Notes: a model not told the origin generated them from the sequence alone. A DNA stretch of 64,000 nucleotides from Luxibacter massiliensis (GCF_900604355.1 NZ_UWOE01000001.1:3038001-3102000); one strand, 5' to 3'; positions 1-9,395 are shown, numbered from the stretch's first letter. Translations and numbers: made by a program.

Positions 1-19
1 TAATAAGCACTCTCCACAT
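1..19 (-). CDS. Possible 5' end of the next fla-operon gene (cut by window edge)
   Basis: Downstream of fliY on the minus strand there is a start codon at 17-19, preceded by a purine-rich GAAGGAAAT, and the frame stays open to the window edge (first residues MWRVLI). In clostridial fla operons fliO/fliZ usually follows fliY, so this could be fliO. Only six codons are visible, so the identity is a guess from gene order. Confidence 0.3.
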
Positions 20-46
20 AGATTTCCTTCCTGATATATCTTCCTG

Positions 47-1378
47 TTATTCTAATACGGCAAAATTAACCTTCATGATCTCTGTAATTCTGATACCAAA
101 GTTGTCCTCAACAACTACTACATCGCCTTTTGCAATACATTGTCCATTTACAAACAGATCCACCTGCTCCCCTGCCAGCTTATCGAGAACCACAAGAGAC
201 CCCTTTGTAAAGTCTAATATATCTTTAACCAATTTCTGGGTACGTCCTATTTCTACTGAAATTTCAAGGGGAACTCCCATGATCAGTTCCATGTTCTCTT
301 CCTGTTCACCTTCCAGCACAATGTCCCTGCTCTGGCTTAAATTAGGCCTGGCCGCAGGCTGAACATTAATCAGCTTGGGATCTGGTTCTTTTCTCCTTGC
401 CTCCAGCTCCTGCTGCATGGCCTGCATCTGCTGCATCATCTGCTGCATCATCTGCATCTGCATCATGGACATATCCTGTCCCACTCCGGGTTGGACTGGC
501 ATTGCCGCCGCACCTGCCGGCGCCTGTGTGGGCGCTGCTGCTTCCATCTGTGGCTGAACTGTGCCCTGAGGCATAGCCTCCGCCGCAGCTTGGGCCGGCT
601 GTGTGCCCTGAGGCGCCGCCGGACTGTCTCCACCTATATCTCCATTTAGCAGCCTCTCGATTTCCTCCTGGGAAAGTGTTCCTCCTCCCTGGGGTGCTTC
701 TTCCTTCTTTTCACTGGCCGCTTCCTGTACCGGGGCAGGCGCAGGCGCTTCTTCTGCCTGATTCCCAGACACATCCACAATGGCCTCATCTGGAAGGAAT
801 CCTTTCACCAATCCCTTGGCCAGCTCTATTGGCATTACATTGTAGAATTCACTTTCCAGCTTATCATCAATTTTCAAAGTAAACCCTACTACTACTTTAG
901 GGTTCCCGTCGACGAAATATTTATCAATAAATTCTTCCTCATTCTTTACTTCAAAAGAAATAGGAGTAGAAATATTGACCATACGCCCTAAAAATTCTGA
1001 CAATGCAGTGGAGGACGCCCCCATCATCTGGTTCATGACTTCACAGACTGCACTGATATTCATCTCATTTAATTCGAACTCTTCGTCTGCGATCTCCATG
1101 CCCATCAGCATCTCTACGATTACCTTCACGTCATGCCGTTTAAGGAGCATGACGTTCTTGCCCTCCAGGCCTGATACGTAGGTAATCTCAACGCCGACTG
1201 CCGGTTCCACTTTATCCATCTTAAATTCTTCTTTGGTTACAACATTTACGATAGGTGTCGTGATGTCTACCCTGGCATTCAGCATTGTGGAAACCGCTGT
1301 CGCAGATGCTCCAAGGCTGATATTGAGGATTTCGCCTATCGCATCTATTTCCAATGTACTAAAACAATTAGAACCCAT
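47..1378 (-). CDS. fliY: Flagellar motor switch phosphatase FliY (CheC-like + FliN/SpoA)
   Basis: 443 aa. The N-terminal half is a CheC-type CheY-P phosphatase domain with both active-site repeats visible (ExxN in EILNIS near residue 17 and in EVMNQM near residue 113). The C-terminal ~85 residues are the FliN/SpoA domain of the switch C-ring (ends ITEIMKVNFAVLE). Between them is a long Pro/Ala/Gln-rich linker with a Met/Gln-only stretch (around residues 305-325). FliY sits at the cytoplasmic face of the switch, next to FliM, and dephosphorylates CheY-P. It follows flgC by 36 nt and has an AGGAG site upstream. Identification is secure; the linker is unusually long and low in complexity. Confidence 0.95.
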   Translation of the reverse strand: MGSNCFSTLEIDAIGEILNISLGASATAVSTMLNARVDITTPIVNVVTKEEFKMDKVEPAVGVEITYVSGLEGKNVMLLKRHDVKVIVEMLMGMEIADEEFELNEMNISAVCEVMNQMMGASSTALSEFLGRMVNISTPISFEVKNEEEFIDKYFVDGNPKVVVGFTLKIDDKLESEFYNVMPIELAKGLVKGFLPDEAIVDVSGNQAEEAPAPAPVQEAASEKKEEAPQGGGTLSQEEIERLLNGDIGGDSPAAPQGTQPAQAAAEAMPQGTVQPQMEAAAPTQAPAGAAAMPVQPGVGQDMSMMQMQMMQQMMQQMQAMQQELEARRKEPDPKLINVQPAARPNLSQSRDIVLEGEQEENMELIMGVPLEISVEIGRTQKLVKDILDFTKGSLVVLDKLAGEQVDLFVNGQCIAKGDVVVVEDNFGIRITEIMKVNFAVLE

Positions 1379-1414
1379 ATATCCTATCTCTCCTTCTGGG
1401 TTAACCCCTCATTT

Positions 1415-1858
1415 CTATTTTCCAATCTCCAGTGCCTTCTGTGCCATAAGTTTAATTGCATTGAAAGCTGTAATGTTAGCCTCATATGATCTGGTCGCAG
1501 ACATCCCGTCAACAGTCTCTTTCACAAGGTCTACATTGGGCATCATAACATAACCATTCTCATCTGCATCTGGATGCTCAGGGTTATATACCGGATTCAG
1601 GTCGCTTTGATCCTCCAGGATCTGAGAAACCTGTACCCCTCCCTTTTCCGAGGTTTTCCCACTCAACCGGCTGTTAAACTCTGAACGGAAGGAAGTAGAC
1701 GGCTTCTCCTCCAGCACCACCATCTTCCTTCTATATGCACCGCCGCTGTCCGTCCTTGTCGTATTAATATTAGATATATTCTCGGCTGCAATATCCAGCC
1801 TCTGCCTCTGCGCCGTCATGCCTGACGCGCTGATATCAAATGAATTTAAAAAAGACAT
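1415..1858 (-). CDS. flgC: Flagellar basal-body rod protein FlgC, displaced
   Basis: 147 aa, normal FlgC length. N-terminus MSFLNSFDISASGMTAQR has the rod-protein helix and is followed by the AENISNINTT motif of axial proteins. The C-terminus has the FlgC signature (NPEHPDADENGYVMMPNVD, then SYEANITAFNAIKLMAQKALE). It forms part of the proximal rod. Start chosen at the ATG with GGAGG six bases upstream. It normally lies between flgB and fliE, but here those two genes are adjacent at 14.1-14.8 kb and flgC lies 12 kb downstream between cheY and fliY, still in the same operon and on the same strand. Confidence 0.95.
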   Translation of the reverse strand: MSFLNSFDISASGMTAQRQRLDIAAENISNINTTRTDSGGAYRRKMVVLEEKPSTSFRSEFNSRLSGKTSEKGGVQVSQILEDQSDLNPVYNPEHPDADENGYVMMPNVDLVKETVDGMSATRSYEANITAFNAIKLMAQKALEIGK

Positions 1859-1873
1859 ATCCCGCCTCCAGTA

Positions 1874-2233
1874 TTAACCCAGAATCTTTTTGACAGTTGA
1901 TAAAATACGCTCAGGCTTAAAAGGCTTTACGATAAAATCCTTTGCCCCTGATTTGATAGATTCCATAACCATGGCCTCCTGCCCCATTGCAGAACACATC
2001 ACGATTGTGGCATTAGGGTCACTGGCTTTAATCTCTTTGAGTGTTTCCAGTCCATCTTTGTTAGGCATGGTAATATCCATAAAAACAAGATCCGGCTTCT
2101 CCGCATTATAGGTCTCCACTGCCTGCACTCCATCCTCTGCTTCCAGCAGATCTGTATATCCCGCCTGTGTCAGGGTGGTCTTTAGCATCATCCTCATAAA
2201 CGCTGCGTCATCTACTAATAATATTTTTGCCAT
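1874..2233 (-). CDS. cheY: Chemotaxis response regulator CheY
   Basis: 119 aa, a stand-alone receiver domain. Conserved residues are all present: acidic pair Asp8/Asp9, phospho-acceptor Asp53 (LVFMDITMPN), Ser81 and Lys103 (VKPF). When phosphorylated by CheA it binds the FliM/FliY switch and changes rotation. It lies between fliM (74 nt gap) and flgC, in the fla operon as is common in Clostridia. cheA and the other che genes are not in the window. Confidence 0.95.
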   Translation of the reverse strand: MAKILLVDDAAFMRMMLKTTLTQAGYTDLLEAEDGVQAVETYNAEKPDLVFMDITMPNKDGLETLKEIKASDPNATIVMCSAMGQEAMVMESIKSGAKDFIVKPFKPERILSTVKKILG

Positions 2234-2307
2234 TTTTTTTACCTCACTTTTTTCATTATTATTAAATTTTATATACGCAGATAAACTCTCTGTGATTTAT
2301 CTGGTAA

Positions 2308-3327
2308 TTATACCGCCATATCATTCTTAGGGGCTTCCACACGTTCCTCAATCTTCACCGCTATATTTTTGTTATGTACGCCCAGCTGGCCGATAAACCA
2401 TGGCTGGCCTGCAACATGGAGAGCAACTGGTGAATCCTGCGTCTTATTCAGGTCAATGACATCCCCTACGTGAAGATTATACACATCGTCCAGATTCAGC
2501 CTGGCAACTCCAAGCTGAGCCATCACGTCCATCCTGGATTCTTTTATGCTGCCCATAATTTCTTCCCGGCTGTCCTTCTCCTGCATCTGGTTCCCTTTGT
2601 CTGCCAGGTGCTTTGTTTTATCAATAATATCAAACATATTCCCCAGCAATGTTCCCGGTATACAAATGTTCATGGCCCCTTCTATTTCGCCCATCTGGAT
2701 CTTCATCATAATAATCACTACTGTCTCGTCCACACTGATGCCCTGAAACATGCTTGGATTTTCCTCCACGCGGTCAAACTGTGTGTTAACCTTAATATAG
2801 GCTGCCCATACATCGGTGGTAATCCCTACCAGATATTTAATAATTTTCTCATATAAAGCAAGCTCAATATCTGTATATTGATATGACATGTCTACTGTCA
2901 AATCCGTTCCTGTCCCTCCCAGCATACGGTCTATCATAGAACCCATCAGGGTGGGCGCAATATGCAAAAGCATAGGCGGATTCTTAGAATGATCCTGTAA
3001 TTCTACATTCGCTAGCGTAATTACATCCGTCTCATTCAGCGCATTTCCAAACTCATAGTACCGCTGCTCCTCAACGCCCAAAACCTCCACCTCACTGGCC
3101 ACACGAAATAAACCATTAATCTGTGAAGTCGCAATTCTCGCATAATTATCATAAATACTGTGAAGCATTTTCAGCTTATCCTTGGTATATTTCTTAGGAC
3201 TGTAGAAATCATACTTCCTGTATTTTTGTTTTGGCTTTTTCGGCTCCTCCGCCACACTTTCTGCTTCTGCATTCTGCATTGAACTCAGTAATGCATCTAT
3301 CTGGCTTTGTGATAGTACATCTGCCAT
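2308..3327 (-). CDS. fliM: Flagellar motor switch protein FliM
   Basis: 339 aa. The N-terminus MADVLSQSQIDALLSSM is the CheY-P-binding peptide. The middle CheC-like domain includes the GGTG loop (LMGSMIDRMLGGTGTD), and the C-terminal SpoA domain ends with MAQLGVARLNLDDVYNLHVGD and onward. It is part of the C-ring with FliG and FliY. The start has AGGAG upstream. motB lies 26 nt upstream; no fliL gene, which often separates motB and fliM in Clostridia, fits in that gap. Confidence 0.95.
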   Translation of the reverse strand: MADVLSQSQIDALLSSMQNAEAESVAEEPKKPKQKYRKYDFYSPKKYTKDKLKMLHSIYDNYARIATSQINGLFRVASEVEVLGVEEQRYYEFGNALNETDVITLANVELQDHSKNPPMLLHIAPTLMGSMIDRMLGGTGTDLTVDMSYQYTDIELALYEKIIKYLVGITTDVWAAYIKVNTQFDRVEENPSMFQGISVDETVVIIMMKIQMGEIEGAMNICIPGTLLGNMFDIIDKTKHLADKGNQMQEKDSREEIMGSIKESRMDVMAQLGVARLNLDDVYNLHVGDVIDLNKTQDSPVALHVAGQPWFIGQLGVHNKNIAVKIEERVEAPKNDMAV

Positions 3328-3353
3328 CCTTCACTCCTACCTTCACTACATTT

Positions 3354-4109
3354 TTACTTGTTCATTTCCTCATAATATTCTTCCAGGCTGTGCTCCACTG
3401 AATCAGACTTTGTAATCAGCAGTTCAACTCTCCGGTTCTTGGCCCTGTTCTCCGGCGTATCAAAGGGGGCAATGGGCCTGAACTGCCCATATCCTACTGA
3501 TACTAGCTTCTCTGGAGATACCAGGCTCTTATTTTGGATATAAGCTGTTACTCTCGCCGCTCTCTCTGCCGACAGGACACGGTCTGATTCCACATCATTT
3601 TGTACAGCTGGGTCTGCCTGGGTGGTATGTCCCAATACCTGTATCTCCTTAATAGAATCCTTGGCGCCGGAAATAGCATTGGCAAACTGATCCAGGATTT
3701 GCTTTCCCTCATCCTTGATAATGGAACTATCACCATCAAAGAACACATTATCCCGAAATGTAACAAACGTATAACCGTCTCCCTTGAATAATTCTACCTG
3801 GGCAGATAATTGTGCCTCTTCAATAGACTGCTTCAAATTCTCATAGAGTTCGTCAAAGGTATTTATCTCATCGCCTTCCACAAACCCTCCCGGAACATCC
3901 TGATCCCCCTCTAAAGTATCTGTAGTTACTATCTGAGATACCTTATCAGCATCAGGATTGAAGCTCCTGACAATCATCTCCCACTTGGCCTGATCCACAC
4001 TGGAAATAGAATACAAAAGCACGAAAAAACATAAAAGCAGCGTCACCATATCGCCATAAGTATCCATCCAACTGGCGCCTGACTCTGGGGTCTTATTCCT
4101 CTTCTTCAT
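3354..4109 (-). CDS. motB: Flagellar stator protein MotB
   Basis: 251 aa from the ATG at 4109. An upstream in-frame GTG at 4118 exists, but AGGTGA is better spaced for the ATG. A single N-terminal membrane helix (MVTLLLCFFVLLYSISS) is preceded by the ion-binding acidic residue Asp20 in the TYGDM motif. The C-terminal half is an OmpA-like peptidoglycan-binding domain (EIQVLGHTTQADP ... LSAERAARVTAYI ... PENRAKNRRVELLI). It anchors the stator to the cell wall. It is coupled to motA, with a 9-nt gap. Confidence 0.95.
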   Translation of the reverse strand: MKKRNKTPESGASWMDTYGDMVTLLLCFFVLLYSISSVDQAKWEMIVRSFNPDADKVSQIVTTDTLEGDQDVPGGFVEGDEINTFDELYENLKQSIEEAQLSAQVELFKGDGYTFVTFRDNVFFDGDSSIIKDEGKQILDQFANAISGAKDSIKEIQVLGHTTQADPAVQNDVESDRVLSAERAARVTAYIQNKSLVSPEKLVSVGYGQFRPIAPFDTPENRAKNRRVELLITKSDSVEHSLEEYYEEMNK

Positions 4110-4118
4110 CAATATCAC

Positions 4119-4964
4119 CTATTTCTTCTTCGCTTTTTCTTTCTTCGGTTTCTTACCCTTCGCGGCTGTCTGCTCACCGCCGCCCTCAGAATCTATAATT
4201 TTTGCCCTATCTTTCTGTGCCAGATATGTAGCCAGTTTTTCTCTCAGGAACTTAGGGTTATCTCCTGACTGTATTGCCAAAATCCCCTCTATCATCAGCT
4301 GTTTGTACAGGAGTTCCTCCTCATTCCTGATTCTTAGCTTTTTGGCGATGGGCATAAAAAACACATTGGCCAGAATACACCCGTAAAAGGTGGTAATCAA
4401 GGCTGTACCCATGGCCGGCCCTATGCCGCTTGCACTTCCGCTGTCCATGTCCATCTCTTTCAGCATGTTTACCAGACCTACAAGAGTACCAATCATACCA
4501 AAGGCCGGCGCATAGGATGATGCCTTTTCATAAAGGCCGCAGGCCTCCTCATGCCTCTGGGACATACTGTCCAGCTCGTTCTCCAGCATGTTCCTCACCT
4601 CTTCCGGCTCCGTGGCGTCTACGATCAGCATAATTCCCTGCCGAAAAAACATATCATCTATCTCATTGGCCTTTTCTTCCAAGGCCAGCAGTCCATTTTT
4701 CCTGGCCAGCTGTGCCATATCTACCAAAATGTCTATAAGCGCCCCCACATCATAGCGGTTGCCCTGAACTAAAATCTTCATATGCTTTATGGTTGTCTTA
4801 AGCATACTAAATGGATAACTGGCAACAACAGAGGCCAATGTACCGCCTACCGTAATGGCAATACTCGGAATGTCTACGAAGTTCATCAGCTTATCCGGGC
4901 CTATACCTACTGTTATGATCAGCACCATACCAACTACAATACCAATAATACTAGTCAAATCCAC
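4119..4964 (-). CDS. motA: Flagellar stator protein MotA
   Basis: 281 aa, four membrane segments in the usual MotA pattern: helix 1 at the N-terminus (IIGIVVGMVLIITVGI), helix 2 at SIAITVGGTLASVVAS, and helices 3-4 around AFGMIGTLVGLVNML and MGTALITTFYGCILANVFF. The large cytoplasmic loop that contacts FliG lies between helices 2 and 3. The C-terminus is a Lys-rich tail (KGKKPKKEKAKKK). It forms the stator channel with MotB. Confidence 0.95.
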   Translation of the reverse strand: MDLTSIIGIVVGMVLIITVGIGPDKLMNFVDIPSIAITVGGTLASVVASYPFSMLKTTIKHMKILVQGNRYDVGALIDILVDMAQLARKNGLLALEEKANEIDDMFFRQGIMLIVDATEPEEVRNMLENELDSMSQRHEEACGLYEKASSYAPAFGMIGTLVGLVNMLKEMDMDSGSASGIGPAMGTALITTFYGCILANVFFMPIAKKLRIRNEEELLYKQLMIEGILAIQSGDNPKFLREKLATYLAQKDRAKIIDSEGGGEQTAAKGKKPKKEKAKKK

Positions 4965-4987
4965 CTTATCGTCACCACCTTAATCTA

Positions 4988-5185
4988 CTATCTATTTTCA
5001 CGGTAGCAATGTATTTTCCCATTGTACTCGATTGTTTTCTCTATTATCTCTTCGGCTGTCTCTTTTACGATGTAAAACTTTCCATTCATCATAACAATTT
5101 TTGACTCTGGTATCAACTCCACCATCTCAATTTGGGCACTGTTTAACACAATCTTTTCATTATTTAATTTTGTCAGCATAATCAT
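4988..5185 (-). CDS. flbD: FlbD/SwrD-type flagellar protein
   Basis: 65 aa. Short protein beginning MIMLTKLNNEKIVLNSAQIE with the typical FlbD family pattern (…LN…IE.VE..P.. I.…G..Y.V.E…E). It lies between flgE and motA, the conserved FlbD position in Firmicutes; the Bacillus subtilis relative SwrD raises stator power. GGGGAG is 8 nt upstream of the start. It is not the Caulobacter transcription factor of the same name. Confidence 0.85.
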   Translation of the reverse strand: MIMLTKLNNEKIVLNSAQIEMVELIPESKIVMMNGKFYIVKETAEEIIEKTIEYNGKIHCYRENR

Positions 5186-5254
5186 ACCACAATCTCCCCC
5201 TGACTTTCAAATGTGCCCGGGATATTTTCTATCCCGGAACACATCTATTTTTTA

Positions 5255-6514
5255 TTACCGTTTCATATTTACAAGCTCTTCGAGCATCTGGTCTGTCACT
5301 GTGATAATCTTGGAATTCGCCTGGTATCCCCTCTGTGTGGTGATCATCTGGGAGAACTCGTTTGCCAGGTCCACGTTTGCCATCTCCAAGTAGTTTCCCA
5401 GGATGCTTCCCGCAGGGCCGCCGTTTGGCTTGATTGCCTCTGTAGTTCCAGCATTAGGGCCAATCGTATAGTAATATCCGTCTGTCTTTTCCAGGCCGTT
5501 GGGATTCTCTACCGTAACCAGCGCGATCTGTCCTATTGCAATTGTACGGTTCTGCTCATCCACACCTACAATAGTTCCATCCTCATTGATTTTATAACTC
5601 TGGATATTATACTGCTGGTTTGTATCCGGATCAACGGGGATCTGGATTGTGGATAACTCATCTGAATATTGGGCCGCTACCCCCGGCACCCGGGCAGACC
5701 CTGAGCTTACCACAGTACTGGTTGCAGCAGCACCCCAATTGCCTGCATTCGGCTTGTTGGCATTATTATCCACTCCGGCTGTTTTGCCTGTAAAGGTCAA
5801 GTCAACTGTCATGGGATTCGCGCCGTCATTATATTCATTCAGGCTAATATTATATCCTTCATACTGGCCGCCAGCCGCAGTTACACTTTTAATCCAGTCA
5901 TTTACCTGATCTTCAAGGTTTGCATTATTGGACTGGATTGTTACACCGCCAATAGTCACGTCCCAAGTACCATTGTTATTAGTAGCCGTTACCTCTGCCC
6001 CTGCAATATCATACTGCGACTTGGTTGCCGGCTTCTCTGGAATGCCCGTGCCGTCCACCAGGGCATAGCCATACACATAGCTGCGCTGGTCATCTACCAG
6101 ATATCCGTTACCATCCACCCTGAAGATACCTACTCTTGAGAGATTCAGGCCGGAACTCTCTACATCCTGGAAACTTCCGTTGACCATATTCCCCACAAGG
6201 AAAAAGCCAGTACCGTCAATCATGCAGTCCAGAGGATCTGATGACGGTGAGGGCGCCCCTGTCGTATAAGAGGGCATGATGGATCCTGTGGTTACTCCAT
6301 ATCCAACCTGGGACGCGTTACGGCCGCCGGCCCCTCCTCCCAGGGCACTTCCTGCTGAGCCATTGATTGAAGTAGAATACATAGAATCCTGAAAATTAAA
6401 ACTGGAAGATTTATATCCCCATGTATTTACATTTGCAATATTGTTACCAATTACATCCAGCTTTGACTGATGTGTTTTGAGTCCTGCGACTCCTGCAATC
6501 ATCGATCTGACCAT
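5255..6514 (-). CDS. flgE: Flagellar hook protein FlgE
   Basis: 419 aa. N-terminus (MVRSMIAGVAGLKTHQSKLD, then IGNNIANVNTWGYKSS) and C-terminus (ANVDLANEFSQMITTQRGYQ, then ANSKIITVTDQMLEELVNMK) are the paired coiled-coil D0 segments of FlgE/F/G proteins. Length and position after flgD and the operon protein point to the hook rather than the distal rod. The middle is variable, Gly/Asn/Thr-rich. It polymerises into the hook on the FlgD cap, with length set by FliK. Confidence 0.93.
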   Translation of the reverse strand: MVRSMIAGVAGLKTHQSKLDVIGNNIANVNTWGYKSSSFNFQDSMYSTSINGSAGSALGGGAGGRNASQVGYGVTTGSIMPSYTTGAPSPSSDPLDCMIDGTGFFLVGNMVNGSFQDVESSGLNLSRVGIFRVDGNGYLVDDQRSYVYGYALVDGTGIPEKPATKSQYDIAGAEVTATNNNGTWDVTIGGVTIQSNNANLEDQVNDWIKSVTAAGGQYEGYNISLNEYNDGANPMTVDLTFTGKTAGVDNNANKPNAGNWGAAATSTVVSSGSARVPGVAAQYSDELSTIQIPVDPDTNQQYNIQSYKINEDGTIVGVDEQNRTIAIGQIALVTVENPNGLEKTDGYYYTIGPNAGTTEAIKPNGGPAGSILGNYLEMANVDLANEFSQMITTQRGYQANSKIITVTDQMLEELVNMKR

Positions 6515-6602
6515 TGTCTATATACTTCCTTTCCTGTTTGTCTCCTGTCTGTCCTTGTACCTGCAAGTCATACAGATACGAAACCTCCATACATGGTCCG
6601 GC

Positions 6603-6974
6603 TTACATCAGGACAGCACTGTCTATATTTGTGAATATATTGTCTCTCATTTCTTTTCCCGACATTGTCGTAACTACTACATTGTTAGGGACATTTACGA
6701 TAAATGCTCCGTTCTCACCAATGATGACTACATCCTTTGCCCCCTTATCCCTGGCTTTTGAGACTGCCTGGTTAAGGTTATCAAGAAGATTGTCTGTCAT
6801 CTCTATTCCACGCTCCTGCACCCTCTGGGCCGCATGTTTTGAGAACTGTACACTCTGCTGCCTGCTGAGCTCTTTCTGCAGCAAATCCCCAAACTGTACG
6901 TTGGTTTTTGTCTGTGCCGCCGCATGCTTAAGCTGCAGTGCACTGGCATTTGTAATTTGATTAATCTTACTCAT
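6603..6974 (-). CDS. Conserved flagellar operon protein (TIGR02530-like)
   Basis: 123 aa from the ATG at 6974; a TTG one codon upstream is also in frame. The sequence has the family's recognisable features: a FSKHAAQRVQERGI segment, LDNLNQAVSKARDKGAKDVV, and a C-terminal FIVNVPNNVVVTTMSG motif. It is widely conserved between flgD and flgE in Firmicutes. The exact role is not established; the position suggests hook assembly. Confidence 0.8.
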   Translation of the reverse strand: MSKINQITNASALQLKHAAAQTKTNVQFGDLLQKELSRQQSVQFSKHAAQRVQERGIEMTDNLLDNLNQAVSKARDKGAKDVVIIGENGAFIVNVPNNVVVTTMSGKEMRDNIFTNIDSAVLM

Positions 6975-7010
6975 CAACTATACACCGCCTTTATGCCGGC
7001 CGCCCCCGGT

Positions 7011-7559
7011 CTATGTAGGATCTTCCTCCGGTACCTTATCCTCACCTTCCCCGGTGCCGCCGTCTTCTTTGTCTGTTTCATCTTCCTTCTTAGGAATTTC
7101 ACCCACACTCATAATCTGGCTTAAGCTATATTTCGCACCGTCGATGTACACAGACTGTGAACCTGTAAGGTCGATCCCTGTAATCACGCCCTTCTTCTCC
7201 CCAATGACTTCCCCATTGTTATCCAGAGTTGCCACTGTTACTTCTCTTCCCAGCAAACTTGTAGAATAGCTGGTCAAAGTGACCTGAGAAAGGTTATTTG
7301 TTACAACTGCAAAGTTTGAGATGGCATTGGATACAGAATTCATCGTATTCATCGTAGCCATCTGTGTCATCTGGCTCATCATCTCACTGTTGCTCATGGG
7401 ATTTGTCATGTCCTGGTACTGAAGCTGCGCCGCCAGAAGCTGCCAGAAATCATCCATTGTCATGGTGCTGTTGTCCGCGACTGCGCTGGTCTGCGTGGAC
7501 AGAAGGTCGTTATACACCTGGCTCTTTCCAAATCCATCTACTTCACTTACACCTGCCAT
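7011..7559 (-). CDS. flgD: Hook cap / hook assembly protein FlgD
   Basis: 182 aa. The conserved N-terminal export and capping region is clear (MDDFWQLLAAQLQYQDMTNP followed by MSNSEMMSQMTQMATMN). The short C-terminal half keeps the FlgD pattern (SLLGREVTVATLDNNGEVIG, then GVITGIDLTG) and ends in an acidic Glu/Asp/Gly tail. It scaffolds FlgE polymerisation and is then lost. fliK is 21 nt upstream. Confidence 0.92.
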   Translation of the reverse strand: MAGVSEVDGFGKSQVYNDLLSTQTSAVADNSTMTMDDFWQLLAAQLQYQDMTNPMSNSEMMSQMTQMATMNTMNSVSNAISNFAVVTNNLSQVTLTSYSTSLLGREVTVATLDNNGEVIGEKKGVITGIDLTGSQSVYIDGAKYSLSQIMSVGEIPKKEDETDKEDGGTGEGEDKVPEEDPT

Positions 7560-7580
7560 CTGGCCATTACCTCCTTTTCA

Positions 7581-8804
7581 TCATCCTAAATTCAAGCCAA
7601 GCCTCAATTTCTGCAGGAACTGCTCTGCATCATTTGCTTTTTGTTTCTGGCTCTCTTCTTTTTGCCTGTCCTGCTCAGAATCTCTGGCAGTATGGTCATT
7701 CTCTCCATTGCCCTGCTGCAGATAGTCAGTCTCCGGCTTTTCTACAATAACTGTTGTAGTCCCGCCCAAATTCTGATCCATCATATGCCCGATTTCTCTT
7801 GCATTGTTCCCCAGCATATCCAGGGTCTTTTTCTCAGAACAGAGGATAGACACGATTGTCTGGCCCGCCTCATAGAGAATCTTGACTGCAATCTTGCCCA
7901 GATTTTTGGGTTCTATCTGAATCTCAAACTCTTTTACGCCATCCACTGCTTTTGCAAGGATCTGCTCCGTCAATTTTTCCGGAAGCTCCTCTGGCTGTGG
8001 AACACTTATTGTGGCTGCTGGCTCTGTTTTCACTTCAGTATGGCTCTCTGCCACTGCCGCAGCCTGGCCTCCAGTATTGACTGCTGCCTGTTCCTGGTTT
8101 CTGGCATCTGTCATGGTGCCTTCATCAGATAAACTCTCACTGCCCTTCTTTTCTCCCTGGGCAGCCTGATTAGATACAGCCTGGGTAAAGGTCTCAGTAC
8201 GGCTCCCAGTATCTGCTGTTGTTTCTTTGCTTGTACTGCTGTCCTGCGCCACAGTCTTTTGTCCCTGCCCTGTTTCTGCAGCTAAGACTTCCTCACCTGC
8301 CTTTGGCAATTCCAACTGAGATGAGTTTCCCTGTTCCAATCCTGCGTTGGACGCACCTTCACTGGCAGCCTGCAGCTCTTGGGCAGCTTCGGATACTGGC
8401 GCTGCCATCTGGATATCCGCCGCGCCATCTGCCTGTGATGCCTGAGTCCCCAAAGACTCTGTAAAGGCGCTGACATCAGCCATGAACTCCTGAATATTCA
8501 CAATATTCATATTCAATAATGCGGGATCTGCCTGCAAACCTTGCAATGCTCCTGCCATATCTCCAGTACTTTCTTTATCCTTCTCCGCAGCAGTATCTGA
8601 TATATCTTTCGCATTGCCGCCGGATGTCTCCCCAGTCTCTTTCCCAGGGCCCTCTGGTTCCTTTGGGACATCCTGTTTGTCTTCCCTTTTCCCTTCCAGC
8701 AGCGTTTTAAAATCCTCTGTCACATCTGAGGTATCTTTGCCCTTTTTGGCCACGTCTGCCGGCTTATAGCTAGTATCTATAGCCTTAAAGCTAATCTGTC
8801 CCAT
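7581..8804 (-). CDS. fliK: Flagellar hook-length control protein FliK
   Basis: 407 aa. The first ~270 residues are a low-complexity Gln/Ala/Glu/Ser/Thr-rich ruler region typical of secreted FliK. The C-terminal Flg_hook domain follows: QIEPKNLGKIAVKILYEAG, then ILCSEKKTLDMLGNNAREIG. The end is charged and Gln/Lys-rich. Position between fliJ and flgD fits. The start has AGGAGG 12 nt upstream. The 138-nt gap to fliJ (8805-8942) contains no ORF or hairpin I can support. Confidence 0.9.
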   Translation of the reverse strand: MGQISFKAIDTSYKPADVAKKGKDTSDVTEDFKTLLEGKREDKQDVPKEPEGPGKETGETSGGNAKDISDTAAEKDKESTGDMAGALQGLQADPALLNMNIVNIQEFMADVSAFTESLGTQASQADGAADIQMAAPVSEAAQELQAASEGASNAGLEQGNSSQLELPKAGEEVLAAETGQGQKTVAQDSSTSKETTADTGSRTETFTQAVSNQAAQGEKKGSESLSDEGTMTDARNQEQAAVNTGGQAAAVAESHTEVKTEPAATISVPQPEELPEKLTEQILAKAVDGVKEFEIQIEPKNLGKIAVKILYEAGQTIVSILCSEKKTLDMLGNNAREIGHMMDQNLGGTTTVIVEKPETDYLQQGNGENDHTARDSEQDRQKEESQKQKANDAEQFLQKLRLGLNLG

Positions 8805-8942
8805 TGCTCTTCTTTACCTCCTTTCTTCTAAAATTATTTTGGGGCTGGATCCTATTTGTCTGGCCCCCGATACCTGCCGGCTCCTGCTTGTAAGCCTGTG
8901 CCTTCTGGTATCATAAATTTATAGTAATCTGCCAATGCAGGA

Positions 8943-9395
8943 TTACCCATTTAATTTTGCCATGGCATTCTGGGTGGAAACAAATTCCTCAATAAAAAGC
9001 TCTTCCTGTTTCAGGACTTCTTTATTATACTCCTTAAACTTCTTTTCTTTAAGCTTTTCAATAGAAGATGTCTCCTTTTTTGCCTCTACCACTTCATTTC
9101 TTTTTTCTTCTTCCTGCTCATTCAGCTTCAGAAGTTCTTCCTGCTTCTTCTTAATTTTAATTCCCAGCGCTTCCAGGTAATGCTCATATGTATGGATGTC
9201 ACTTATTTTCATCCCTGTAAATTTGCTCTTTTCAAAAGCCTTTGCACAGCTCTGGTGTTCCTGTTCCAGTCCTTCAATCTCTCTTTCACATGCCCTTACC
9301 TTCGCAATAATTCTGGCATGTTCACCTCTTAAATTCTCTAATACCTGTTCTTTGTAGCTGAGCACTGTATCTAATGGGAAAAAGAACTTTTTCAT
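8943..9395 (-). CDS. fliJ: Flagellar export chaperone FliJ
   Basis: 150 aa, predicted to be almost all coiled coil, with long heptad runs of Lys/Glu/Leu (LGIKIKKKQEELLKLNEQEE). The N-terminus MKKFFFPLDTVLSYKEQVLE matches the FliJ start. It is the stalk-like subunit that couples the FliI ATPase ring to the export gate FlhA. Directly downstream of fliI (19-nt gap). Confidence 0.9.
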   Translation of the reverse strand: MKKFFFPLDTVLSYKEQVLENLRGEHARIIAKVRACEREIEGLEQEHQSCAKAFEKSKFTGMKISDIHTYEHYLEALGIKIKKKQEELLKLNEQEEEKRNEVVEAKKETSSIEKLKEKKFKEYNKEVLKQEELFIEEFVSTQNAMAKLNG

